Positions 28,331-36,495 of a stretch of 59,642 nt of DNA are shown here, piece by piece. The DNA lies in contig NZ_JAELUP010000077.1 of the NCBI RefSeq assembly GCF_016424485.1, positions 1-59,642 of the forward strand. Reading direction: 5' to 3'. A program made the position numbers and the translations under genes. The notes beneath the pieces were generated by a model, which saw nothing but the letters and a program-made list of their open reading frames with translations, searched no databases and was not told the origin of the DNA. The DNA comes from Paenibacillus roseus. Its GTDB lineage: Bacteria > Bacillota > Bacilli > Paenibacillales > Paenibacillaceae. Every line of letters starts with the position of its first letter. Position 1 is the stretch's first letter.

Positions 28331-28370
28331 AACGCTCTGTCCGCTCAGTAGAAGTGGTGGAGCGTTTTTT
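28331..28370 (+). terminator. Terminator of the TetR gene
   Basis: AACGCTC (28331-28337) pairs with GAGCGTT (28360-28366), and T6 covers the right foot. It starts 15 bp after the stop codon. Confidence 0.7.
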
Positions 28371-28402
28371 AGTTTGTATGTTTCCGTGTCAGCTCATCCT
28401 CC

Positions 28403-28454
28403 CGAATTATATTACCATGGTGTTGACAAAACTTTACCACGGTAATATAATTCG
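28403..28454 (+). promoter_or_regulatory. Consensus sigma-A promoter framed by a large operator
   Basis: TTGACA (28423-28428) and TATAAT (28446-28451) with 17-bp spacing form a perfect vegetative promoter for the NmrA-type gene. It is embedded in an inverted repeat whose arms (28403-28421 and 28436-28454, about 19 bp with two mismatches) overlap both hexamers. Each arm holds a smaller palindrome of the TTACC-N2-GGTAA type: perfect at 28434-28445, partial at 28412-28423, with centres 22 bp apart. A regulator bound here would block polymerase; the TetR product upstream is the obvious candidate. Confidence 0.85.
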
Positions 28455-28493
28455 ATTGTTCAATAAACTATATTTAGACTGGAGAGATTCGAT

Positions 28494-29399
28494 ATGGGGT
28501 CCAACAAAATAAAACCAATATTGGTAATAGGAGGAACAGGAACCCAGGGAGGAAATGTAGCCCGTGAGTTGCTGAAGCATGGTCATCATGTGCGGATTCT
28601 GACCAGAAATCTGGAGTCTTCGGCTGCCAAGGCGATGGCTGCCCTGGGAGCGGAGATGATACAAGGTGACATGGCCGATCCGGCATCGTTGGAACCAGCC
28701 ATGCAGAATGTCTCGGCGATTTTTTCAGCGCAGTACGCCGACCCCTATGATCCAACGGTCGAGCCGCGTAATGCTGCAAACATGGTACAGGCTGCAAGGA
28801 AATTCGGAATTGAACAAATCGTGCACACCTCGGTCGCTGGCAGCAATTTATTTCCGCGGTGGGATAAATATGAGTTAATGGTTCAGACTTGGGAGAATAA
28901 ATACGCAATCGAAGAGCTTGTACGTAATGGCGGTTTCCCATATTGGACGATTTTACATCCTTGCTGGTTTATGGAGAATTTTTTGGAGCCTAATTCAGTC
29001 TATATGGCACCGGAACTTAAGAACGGAGTTTTGTTTGGCACGATGAAAGCAGATACCCCGTTGAAATTGAATTCCGGGGAGGATACAGCCCAGTTCGCTC
29101 GTGCAGCTTTTGGGAATCCGGTGAAGTTTAATAGAAAGGACATTAATATCGCAAGCGACGAGCTTTCCATGACTCAGATTGCCCAAACGCTGAGTCGTCT
29201 TCTTAATAAGGAAGTGGTTTTTGAAACGCTTAGCGCTGAGGAAACCGTGAAACACGGCATGTTGGAGGGAACGGTTAATTTCATGGAGTGGTTAGAGGTC
29301 GTCCCCGGTTACGGATTTGATATAAATGAAACAAGGGAGTATGACATTCCGCTTAAGTCTTTTGAGGTGTGGGTTGAAGCGAACAAACATCGGTTTTAA
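28494..29399 (+). CDS. NmrA-family NAD(P)-binding protein
   Basis: The protein has 301 residues, with a GGAGAG site 7 bp before ATG. LVIGGTGTQGGNVARELLKHGHHVRILTR is the GGTGxxG-type nucleotide-binding start of atypical short-chain reductases (NmrA/HSCARG/quinone-reductase group). The partially conserved IVHTSVAG strand follows. There is no complete YxxxK pair at the usual place, so the protein may be a redox sensor or a weak NAD(P)H:quinone reductase. A single-gene unit with a very strong, apparently repressed promoter suggests induction by an electrophile or similar ligand of the upstream TetR protein. Confidence 0.85.
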   Translation: MGSNKIKPILVIGGTGTQGGNVARELLKHGHHVRILTRNLESSAAKAMAALGAEMIQGDMADPASLEPAMQNVSAIFSAQYADPYDPTVEPRNAANMVQAARKFGIEQIVHTSVAGSNLFPRWDKYELMVQTWENKYAIEELVRNGGFPYWTILHPCWFMENFLEPNSVYMAPELKNGVLFGTMKADTPLKLNSGEDTAQFARAAFGNPVKFNRKDINIASDELSMTQIAQTLSRLLNKEVVFETLSAEETVKHGMLEGTVNFMEWLEVVPGYGFDINETREYDIPLKSFEVWVEANKHRF

Positions 29400-29469
29400 A
29401 TGATTTAAAGCGAATGAAATGGGCCTGGTGAACGGATGAAGGACATCGCCGGACGATACGCTTGGAAAC

Positions 29470-29571
29470 GCACCGAAGCGAAAGTAGCCGTACCGGACTC
29501 TATGCCAAGATCACCCGCGACGCAAAGCCACGGTTCTTCTCACTTTTTAAGTGATCACCGCTAGGCTACCC
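29470..29571 (+). ncRNA. GEMM-like (c-di-GMP-I) riboswitch candidate, atypical
   Basis: The core GACGCAAAGCCACGG (29519-29533), a hairpin (CTTCTCACTTTTTAAGTGA) and CCGCTAGGCTACC (29558-29570) resemble the 3' half of c-di-GMP-I aptamers. GTAGCC at 29485-29490 can pair with GGCTAC at about 29564-29569, in the place of the closing P1 helix. The usual GGCAAACC strand and GAAA tetraloop hairpin are not recognisable and the spacer is longer than usual, so this is either a divergent member or a look-alike. A terminator follows directly. No reading frame is seen here. Confidence 0.4.
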
Positions 29572-29581
29572 AATTTGCAAT

Positions 29582-29607
29582 ACACGGCCTATGGGTCGTG
29601 TTTTTTT
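29582..29607 (+). terminator. Rho-independent terminator after the GEMM-like element
   Basis: ACACGGCC (29582-29589) pairs with GGGTCGTGT (29593-29601), including one G-U pair, over a 3-4 nt loop, and runs into T7 (29601-29607). It serves the NmrA-type transcript and/or acts as expression platform of the element just before it. Confidence 0.85.
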
Positions 29608-29649
29608 GGTCCGGAAGCGGCCATGTCAGTTCCTTGCGGTTTGCTATAC

Positions 29650-29760
29650 TTATGTCCGTAGTAATTTGGCGCCTATGCGGAAAGGTGAAGCGAGAGCCAA
29701 GCCTTACGGATTATCGCCACCCCAAGAACATGATCCGAAATCAGCTTATCTAACTCGAGT
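29650..29760 (+). ncRNA. Possible pseudoknotted leader RNA
   Basis: TCCGTA (29655-29660) can pair with TACGGA (29705-29710), and TGGCG (29667-29671) with CGCCA (29715-29719). These pairings cross, giving a pseudoknot around a GGAAAGG...CCAAGCC hairpin. The region lacks a gene and ends in a second terminator, an arrangement typical of riboswitches. No known class was recognised. Confidence 0.3.
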
Positions 29761-29763
29761 TGT

Positions 29764-29787
29764 GCCCTTGCTGTGCAAGGGCTTTTT
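29764..29787 (+). terminator. Second rho-independent terminator upstream of the sugar operon
   Basis: GCCCTTGC (29764-29771), loop TGT, GCAAGGGC (29775-29782), then T5 (29783-29787). It is a perfect 8-bp stem. It is 150 bp before the ABC operon start, and no gene ends between it and the previous terminator, so it implies an independent short transcript or attenuation of a leader. Confidence 0.85.
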
Positions 29788-29936
29788 GCCTTTCCGTAAG
29801 CTCGCCAGATGCAATGGAAGCATGATCGCTGCGCGGTGAAAGACTGAAATGCTTAAAAAATGACTCATTATTCTAAATACAGCGGGTACCATCCCTCCTA
29901 AAATTAGAATTGAACAAAGAAAGAGGGTGAATTCGC

Positions 29937-31472
29937 ATGAGTACCAAAATTCTATTGCAGCTGGAAGGGGTAAGCAAGGAATTTCCCGGCGTGAAAGCAT
30001 TGTCGGGGGTGGATTTATGCTTGCGCAAAGGTGAGATTCACGCGTTGATGGGAGAGAACGGCGCGGGTAAATCGACATTGATCAAGGTTATGACCGGAGT
30101 ATACAAGAGGGATTCGGGAGTGATGAAACTAAACGGGAAAGAGATTCAACCCAAATCTCCGCTTGAAGCTCAGCAACTTGGGATCAGCACGGTATACCAG
30201 GAGGTGAATCTTTGCCCGAATTTATCCGTAGCGGAAAACATCTTCATCGGGAGACAACCGCGCAAATGGGGAATGATCGATTGGGAAACTATGAATCGTC
30301 GCAGCGAAGAGCTACTGGCTCGGCTGGATTTATATATCGACGTTAAACAGCAATTATCCATGTATTCGGTTGCCATCCAGCAGATGGTTGCGATTGCCCG
30401 GGCAGTCGATATCTCCAGTGGCATACTGATTCTTGATGAACCAACATCAAGCCTGGATACGAACGAGGTCAAGCAATTGTTCTCGTTGATGAAGAAGCTG
30501 AGGGAGGAAGGGATGGGTATCCTGTTCGTTACTCACTTCCTGGATCAGGTATATGAAGTCACGGATCGTATTACCGTGCTCCGGAACGGAACGTTAGTCG
30601 GAGAATATAAGACGGAAGAGTTATCAAGAACGCAGCTTGTGTCCCATATGATCGGACGGGAATGGAATCCCGATGAGCTATCCGGAGAGAAGTCCAACAA
30701 GACGGCATCCGCGGAGCAATTCCTTCGTGCGAATGGACTCAGTAAAAAAGGTTCGATCAATCCGTTTGATCTAACAATTCGCAAAGGAGAGGTGCTTGGG
30801 CTTGCGGGCCTACTCGGATCGGGCCGGACGGAAATCGCACGCCTTATATTCGGCATAGACAAGTCCGATTCCGGCGTGCTTGAGCTCGGCGAAGAGAAGA
30901 TCGCTGCCATGAGTCCTCAGAAGGCGATTAAATATGGGTTTGGCTTTTGTCCGGAGGATCGGAAAGTGGAGGGGATTGTCGGTGAACTGACCATTCGCGA
31001 GAATATTATTTTGGCACTTCAGGCGAAGAACGGTTTGTTCTCATACATCCAGACCAAGAAGCAGAAGGAAATCGCTCAGGAATACATTGAGCTGCTCAAG
31101 GTCAAGACACCCGGTACGGAGCAAAGGATCGACAATTTAAGCGGGGGCAACCAGCAGAAGGTGATTCTGGCCAGATGGCTGGCGACACAGCCAAGGCTGC
31201 TTATTCTCGACGAGCCGACACGGGGCATTGATGTCGGATCAAAGACGGAAATACGGAAGTTGATCTTCAATCTGGCAGCCTCCGGCATATCAATCCTCAT
31301 CATCTCTGCTGAGCTTGAGGAATTGGTCAATTGCTGCGACAGAATCGTCGTATTGCGCGACCGGGTACAGATCGGCGAGATAGCTGGGTCGGATATGAAT
31401 GAAAATCGGATCATGCAAATGATTGCGGAAGGAGCAGGGGTGTATGGCAAGTCTGGCGTCATCGGTGCGTAG
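29937..31472 (+). CDS. Sugar ABC importer, double ATPase subunit (RbsA/YtfR type)
   Basis: The protein has 511 residues with two fused ATPase halves. Half 1 has Walker A GENGAGKST (about 39-47), a signature region with the diverged VAIQQMVAIARAV, and Walker B ILILDEPTSSLD. Half 2 has a degenerate Walker A (GLLGSGRTE), a good signature LSGGNQQKV and Walker B LLILDEPTRGID. This asymmetry is normal for the CUT2 monosaccharide family. The start has AAGAGGGTGA upstream. It energises uptake with the two following permeases and the YtfQ-like binding protein. Confidence 0.95.
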   Translation: MSTKILLQLEGVSKEFPGVKALSGVDLCLRKGEIHALMGENGAGKSTLIKVMTGVYKRDSGVMKLNGKEIQPKSPLEAQQLGISTVYQEVNLCPNLSVAENIFIGRQPRKWGMIDWETMNRRSEELLARLDLYIDVKQQLSMYSVAIQQMVAIARAVDISSGILILDEPTSSLDTNEVKQLFSLMKKLREEGMGILFVTHFLDQVYEVTDRITVLRNGTLVGEYKTEELSRTQLVSHMIGREWNPDELSGEKSNKTASAEQFLRANGLSKKGSINPFDLTIRKGEVLGLAGLLGSGRTEIARLIFGIDKSDSGVLELGEEKIAAMSPQKAIKYGFGFCPEDRKVEGIVGELTIRENIILALQAKNGLFSYIQTKKQKEIAQEYIELLKVKTPGTEQRIDNLSGGNQQKVILARWLATQPRLLILDEPTRGIDVGSKTEIRKLIFNLAASGISILIISAELEELVNCCDRIVVLRDRVQIGEIAGSDMNENRIMQMIAEGAGVYGKSGVIGA

Positions 31473-32451
31473 AGTGACGAAATATAAAATCGTGTGGCCC
31501 CTCTTGGCAATGGCCATACTATACTTGTTTAACCTGATAGTTGTACCCGGTTTTTTCAAAATCGAAGTGATTGACGGACACCTGTACGGCAGTCTGGTAG
31601 ACGTGTTAAACCGGGGGACGCCGCTTATCATCATGGCGATTGGAATGGCACTAGTCATTGCATTGGAAGGGATCGACATCTCCGTCGGATCTGTTCTTGC
31701 GATTGCAGGTTCGATGGCCATATTCATGCTGGAAGGCCACTCGCTTTGGGTGGCAATATTGGCGTCTCTTGTTATTGGCTTGCTATGTGGTTTATGGAAT
31801 GGCATGCTGGTTTCTATTCTCGGCATCCAGCCTATGGTTGCCACGCTCATCCTGCTTACAGTCGGCCGGGGGATTGCACAGTTGATTACCAACGGGCAAA
31901 TTCTTACGACGACGAATAAAGGTTATGAATTTATCGGTAAAGGCTATTTTCTGGGGCTACCATTTGCGGTTTACATTGCCGCTGCCGTCTTTATTATTAT
32001 TTACCTGCTGAAGACGAAGACGGCGTTTGGTTTATTCCTGGAAGCGACCGGAGCCAATCGAAAATCCAGCGAGTATGCCGGGGTCAAACCGCGCGCCATC
32101 TTCATGTCCGCATACGCGATTTGCGGGCTGTTGGCTGCTACTGCCGGCATCATCTATAGTTCAAACCTGAGCAGCGCCGATGCGAACAATGCCGGGTTGT
32201 GGTATGAGCTCGATGCGATACTGGCGGTCGTTATCGGCGGCACATCTATGCGTGGCGGCCGGTTTTATTTGGGCGGCACCGTGATCGGCGCTATCTTCAT
32301 CCAAAGCTTGACAACGACGATCTATTCGCTGGGTGTTCCACCGGAATCGATTTTGCTGGTTAAGGCGTTTGTCGTGATCCTCGTATGTCTGATCCAATCC
32401 GACGCGTTCAGACAAATGCTGACATTCAAAAGGAAGGTGACTACGTCGTGA
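31444..32451 (+). CDS. Sugar ABC permease 1 (YtfT-like)
   Basis: The protein has 335 residues. ATG 31444 has GGAAGGAG upstream and overlaps the ATPase gene by 29 bp. There are about 8-10 hydrophobic helices, and the CUT2/RbsC-type signature EGIDISVGSVLAIAG is followed by ATLILLTVGRGIAQLITNG. The C-terminal AVVIGGTSMRGGRFYLGGTVIGA is the coupling region toward the ATPase. Together with the next gene it forms a heterodimeric channel, as in the E. coli YtfT/YjfF galactofuranose importer. Confidence 0.93.
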   Translation: MASLASSVRRVTKYKIVWPLLAMAILYLFNLIVVPGFFKIEVIDGHLYGSLVDVLNRGTPLIIMAIGMALVIALEGIDISVGSVLAIAGSMAIFMLEGHSLWVAILASLVIGLLCGLWNGMLVSILGIQPMVATLILLTVGRGIAQLITNGQILTTTNKGYEFIGKGYFLGLPFAVYIAAAVFIIIYLLKTKTAFGLFLEATGANRKSSEYAGVKPRAIFMSAYAICGLLAATAGIIYSSNLSSADANNAGLWYELDAILAVVIGGTSMRGGRFYLGGTVIGAIFIQSLTTTIYSLGVPPESILLVKAFVVILVCLIQSDAFRQMLTFKRKVTTS

Positions 32452-33473
32452 AGGCTCTGCGTATTCGCGTTAGCAGCAATAATATTATCATTCTAGCGAC
32501 ACTGTTGCTGCTCGTGCTGCTTTATGGAGCGGGTTCGATGATGTATACCGGATTTTTCTCCATGCAGGTGTTTCTGAATCTTTTCATTGACAATGCTTAC
32601 TTGATCATCGTGGCTACCGGTATGGCATTCGTTATTATAACAGGCGGCATCGATCTGTCGGTAGCCTCAGTTGTCGCGTTGATTAGTATGGTATCCGCCT
32701 CATTGCTCGAACAAGGGATGAATGCATATGTAGTTATGTCGATTTCGCTTCTTGTCGGTATCGCGTTCGGCGCCGGTCAAGGATACCTGATTCATCGATT
32801 TCAGCTTCATCCGTGGATTGTCACGCTGGCGGGGATGTTCCTTGGCCGCGGAATCGCCTATTTGATCGGAACGGAGAGCATCGTGGTCAAAAATGAAACC
32901 TATACGAAAATCTCCAGCTATAAAATTAATCTGTTCGGCGGAGGCTTTATCTCCATCAGTGTCGTAATTGCTTTATTGTTCGTGATCCTGGCAATCCTGG
33001 TCGGCCGTTACACCGGATTTGGCCGCGCGGTCTACGCGCTTGGGGGCAGTGAGCGCTCGTCCGTTCTGATGGGGCTTTCGGTAGGCAACACCACGATTGC
33101 AGTCTATACGCTAAGCGGATTCTGCTCCGCGCTCGGGGGCATCGTCTTTACCTTCTACATGCTCTCCGGCAACTCCCTGCATTTGATGGGGATGGAGATG
33201 GACGCCATTGCCGCATGCGTGATCGGTGGGATTCTGCTGACCGGCGGCTTCGGGTATCTGATCGGGCCAATGTTCGGGGTGCTCTGTACAGGCATTATCC
33301 AAACGATAATTATCTTCCAAGGCACGCTCAGCTCTTGGTGGACGAAAATCGTCATCGGCTTCCTCTTGTTTCTCTTCATGGCTCTGCAGCGATTGATCGT
33401 TATGCGAAAAGAGAAGGGCGGCAACGCGACCCAGATTACACGGAAAATTGCAAAGAATAACGTGAAAATGTAA
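32448..33473 (+). CDS. Sugar ABC permease 2 (YjfF-like)
   Basis: The protein has 341 residues. The GTG at 32448 shares GTGA with the stop of permease 1 and follows AAGGAAGGTGA. It is homologous to its partner: TGGIDLSVASVVALISM, TLAGMFLGRGIAYLIG and CVIGGILLTGGFGYLIGPMFG are the corresponding CUT2 motifs. Two different permeases in tandem after a fused ATPase is the Ytf/Yjf arrangement; most RbsC systems use a homodimer. Confidence 0.93.
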   Translation: MKALRIRVSSNNIIILATLLLLVLLYGAGSMMYTGFFSMQVFLNLFIDNAYLIIVATGMAFVIITGGIDLSVASVVALISMVSASLLEQGMNAYVVMSISLLVGIAFGAGQGYLIHRFQLHPWIVTLAGMFLGRGIAYLIGTESIVVKNETYTKISSYKINLFGGGFISISVVIALLFVILAILVGRYTGFGRAVYALGGSERSSVLMGLSVGNTTIAVYTLSGFCSALGGIVFTFYMLSGNSLHLMGMEMDAIAACVIGGILLTGGFGYLIGPMFGVLCTGIIQTIIIFQGTLSSWWTKIVIGFLLFLFMALQRLIVMRKEKGGNATQITRKIAKNNVKM

Positions 33474-33545
33474 ATACACGCAAAAATGAAATCGGTATAG
33501 TGAAAGTGTAGCAAAAATCAACCTTTACTTGGAGGAATAAAAAAG

Positions 33546-34577
33546 ATGAAAAGAAAAAGCGTGTTGGTTACATTGCTCATGCTCGTTATGGTTGCAGCCG
33601 TCTTCACTGCTTGCAGCAAAAACAATTCGGGGGAAACAGCAAACACTGGAAACAAGACTTCGACGAGCGAGACTGCGAACGGCGCAGGCGATAAAGACAA
33701 GAAGATCGTTGTCGGCTTTGCACAAATCGGCGCGGAAAGCGGCTGGCGCGACGCAGAGACAGGTTCGATCAAAGAGACATTCGGGAACGACCCGAAATTC
33801 GAACTGAAATTTTCCGATGCACAGCAGAAGCAAGAAAACCAGATCAAAGCGATTCGCTCCTTTATCGCCCAGAAGGTAGATGCGATCGGACTGGCGCCAG
33901 TCGTCGAATCCGGTTGGGAAACAGTGCTGAAAGAAGCGAAAGATGCGGGCATTCCAGTATTCCTGCTTGATCGTGGCATCACGCCAGGAAATGAAGACCT
34001 GTATGTCTCCTTCATCGGTTCCGACTTCGTGCTGGAAGGCCAGAATGCAGCGAAATGGATGGTTGATGAGTTCGGCGCAGACGCGCAAGTGAACATTGTG
34101 CAGCTTGAAGGCACTGTTGGCGCAAGCGCGGCAAATGACCGTAAGAAAGGCTTCGAAGAAGAGATCGCTGGCAAAGCTGGCTACAAGATCGTATACTCGC
34201 AAACTGGTGATTTCACTCGCGCCAAAGGAAAAGAAGTTATGGAAGCTTACCTGAAGAAGGACAAAAACATTCAAGTTGTCTACGCTCACAACGACGATAT
34301 GGCACTTGGAGCGATTCAAGCGATTGAGGAAGCCGGATTGAAACCAGGCACCGACGTGAAGATTATCGGCGTCGATGGAATCAAGGCAGCTTTCGAAGCG
34401 ATTGCCGCAGGCAAGCTGAACGTTACGGTAGAATGTAACCCGCTGCTTGGGCCTCAATTGAAGCAAGCTGTACTGGATTATAAAGAAGGCAAGGAACTTC
34501 CGAAATGGATCAAATCCGAAGAAGATGTTTACTTTGGACAAAAGGCGATCGACGCTTTGCCTAACCGTAAATACTAG
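33546..34577 (+). CDS. Furanose-type sugar-binding lipoprotein (YtfQ-like)
   Basis: The protein has 343 residues. GGAGG lies 11 bp before ATG. The lipobox VFTAC gives a membrane lipoprotein (Cys22). The mature part is close to E. coli YtfQ along its length: VGFAQIGAESGWRDAET, QQKQENQIKAIRSF, IGLAPVVESGWETVLKEA, FLLDRGI, ELEGTV-like QLEGTVGAS and YAHNDDMALGAIQAI. YtfQ binds galactofuranose, so a furanose (galactofuranose or arabinofuranose) is the best guess for the ligand. It is last gene of the importer block, with a terminator after it. Confidence 0.9.
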   Translation: MKRKSVLVTLLMLVMVAAVFTACSKNNSGETANTGNKTSTSETANGAGDKDKKIVVGFAQIGAESGWRDAETGSIKETFGNDPKFELKFSDAQQKQENQIKAIRSFIAQKVDAIGLAPVVESGWETVLKEAKDAGIPVFLLDRGITPGNEDLYVSFIGSDFVLEGQNAAKWMVDEFGADAQVNIVQLEGTVGASAANDRKKGFEEEIAGKAGYKIVYSQTGDFTRAKGKEVMEAYLKKDKNIQVVYAHNDDMALGAIQAIEEAGLKPGTDVKIIGVDGIKAAFEAIAAGKLNVTVECNPLLGPQLKQAVLDYKEGKELPKWIKSEEDVYFGQKAIDALPNRKY

Positions 34578-34612
34578 GATGGTTATTGTCTAAAATTACC
34601 ACCATTTGAATT

Positions 34613-34655
34613 TGCAAAAGAGTGAAAGATGCTCTTTTGCATTTTCGCTTTTTTC
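34613..34655 (+). terminator. Terminator/attenuator after the binding-protein gene
   Basis: TGCAAAAGAG (34613-34622) pairs perfectly with CTCTTTTGCA (34632-34641), loop 9 nt, followed by TTTTCGCTTTTTTC. It probably lowers transcription from the abundant binding protein into the kinase gene. A TATAAT at about 34656-34663 could restart it. Confidence 0.8.
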
Positions 34656-34714
34656 TTTATAATCTAGAGGATAGATGGTTTTTTTATAGACATTTACAGA
34701 ATGGGCTGATCCAA

Positions 34715-36481
34715 TTGCATGTCGGCGTATTGGACAATCGAAGCATCAGAGTCAAATTGCTTTTCTATTTCGTTATTATTATTTTACTTTCGATCTTGTC
34801 ACTAGGTTTTCTAGGCAGTTATCTGTACAAGAACTCGATCGAAGAAGAGATGGGCTCCCACACGATCCAGATGATGAATCAAGTCAAGGATTACATTGAA
34901 AGTAATCTGAAAGAGATGGATCACATCATAGCCTATTTGTCGATTGAGAACGAACTCATTGATTTTCTAAAGGCAGACGGACGCGAAGTGGCAAGGATTG
35001 CTGATCTGGGCGACCAGGTTCGAAATAGACTGGCTATCTACGAGCGGGAGCGGCCCGAGATTGCCGGGATTCTTGCGGTCGGCCAGAACAGCGCGTTCGC
35101 CAGCAATACTATAGAGAGAATTGAACGCAATCCGCTGACAGATGAGGAATGGTACCAAATTGCGGTGAAGTATCCGGATAAACTTCACCTGTTCAGTCAT
35201 CCAATTGGCCGCAATATAAGAGTGAATCAAAATTTAAGCGTCGATCAAGTTTTATCTGTCGCCAAAGCGGTCAGAGATCAGATAAGCGGCGAAGTGATCG
35301 GCGTTTTGTTAATCGATATGAAACTGGATTTTATTCGCAGCATTGTCGAATCGGTGTCGCTAGGCAAGAGCGGCTTCATCTTCATTGTAGAAGAAACAGG
35401 CGGTGTCGTATATTCTCCTGCGAACCACATCGTTTACCGCATTTCGAGCGATTGGCTGAAAGAAAAGACGGGCAGTCTGATCAAGCCGATTTTCGGCCTC
35501 GACTATCGGATCATCTACAACACGTTTGAGAATAACGGCTGGCGGATCGTTGGTGTCGTTCCGCTCAACGAGTCGCTAAAGGTAGTTTCCGATTTGCAAC
35601 TGTCGATGGTTATTATCGCCCTGATCACGCTGTTTCTGGCATTCATCGCATCGACATTCTTCACCAATTCGATCGTTCGTCCAGTTGCCAAACTTCGCAG
35701 CTTAATGAGAAAAGTCGAGGAGGGCGAATTGCATCTGCGTTTCCGAAGCAAGAGGAACGACGAAATCGGGCAGCTCGGCAACAGCTTTAACAAGATGGTG
35801 GAGGAAATCGAAAATTTGATTAACCTGGTCTATATGGAACAGAAAGCAAAGCGGGAAGCGGAATTGAAGGCGCTGCAAGCTCAGATCAAGCCTCACTTTC
35901 TTTATAATACATTGGATACGATTCATTGGATGGCGCAAGATCGCGATGCTCAAGATATCGTCGAAATCATCGTGGCGCTGACCAATCTGCTCCGTATCGG
36001 TCTGAGCAAAGGGAACGAAATCATCCCGATTACGCATGAGCTTCAGCATGTCGAGAGTTATCTGGTTATTCAGATGGCCAGATACGAGGATAAATTGGCG
36101 TATGAGATTTTCGTTTCCGACGATGTCAAGGGATGCAGGGTGTTGAAAATCATTTTGCAACCGCTTGTTGAAAACGCTATCTATCATGGAATCAAAACCA
36201 AGCAAGGCCCGGGGAAAATTATGATCCGGTGCTTCCGTGAAGGCGACAATCTGTTACTGACTGTGGAGGACGATGGCGCGGGCATACCGGAGGACAAGCT
36301 TGCTTTGCTGCGCGAGAGCATTCAATCAGTGAAAGCGGTTGACGGCAATCAGGGCTATGGGCTTTTGAACGTGAACGAAAGAATCAAACTGTCGTATGGC
36401 TCTGCCTACGGCATCTCGGTCCATAGCGAGCTTGGCAAAGGGACCGTTACAATCGCGCAGTTGCCATTCTCAGGCACATAA
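34715..36481 (+). CDS. YesM-type sensor histidine kinase
   Basis: The protein has about 588 residues from TTG 34715. The frame is open from a GTG at 34622, but that lies inside a terminator hairpin, so an internal start (TTG 34715 or 34730) is more likely; the start is uncertain. TM1 (LLFYFVIIILLSILSLGFLG), a roughly 250-residue extracytoplasmic Cache-like sensor, TM2 (VIIALITLFLAFIAS), HAMP, then LKALQAQIKPHFLYNTLD with the phospho-acceptor His and a HATPase domain (DDGAGIPEDK, GYGLLNV). It should act with the AraC-type regulator downstream and with the sugar-binding proteins, as in other Bacillota carbohydrate systems. Confidence 0.9.
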   Translation: MHVGVLDNRSIRVKLLFYFVIIILLSILSLGFLGSYLYKNSIEEEMGSHTIQMMNQVKDYIESNLKEMDHIIAYLSIENELIDFLKADGREVARIADLGDQVRNRLAIYERERPEIAGILAVGQNSAFASNTIERIERNPLTDEEWYQIAVKYPDKLHLFSHPIGRNIRVNQNLSVDQVLSVAKAVRDQISGEVIGVLLIDMKLDFIRSIVESVSLGKSGFIFIVEETGGVVYSPANHIVYRISSDWLKEKTGSLIKPIFGLDYRIIYNTFENNGWRIVGVVPLNESLKVVSDLQLSMVIIALITLFLAFIASTFFTNSIVRPVAKLRSLMRKVEEGELHLRFRSKRNDEIGQLGNSFNKMVEEIENLINLVYMEQKAKREAELKALQAQIKPHFLYNTLDTIHWMAQDRDAQDIVEIIVALTNLLRIGLSKGNEIIPITHELQHVESYLVIQMARYEDKLAYEIFVSDDVKGCRVLKIILQPLVENAIYHGIKTKQGPGKIMIRCFREGDNLLLTVEDDGAGIPEDKLALLRESIQSVKAVDGNQGYGLLNVNERIKLSYGSAYGISVHSELGKGTVTIAQLPFSGT

Positions 36482-36495
36482 GTGGGGGATTTAAT

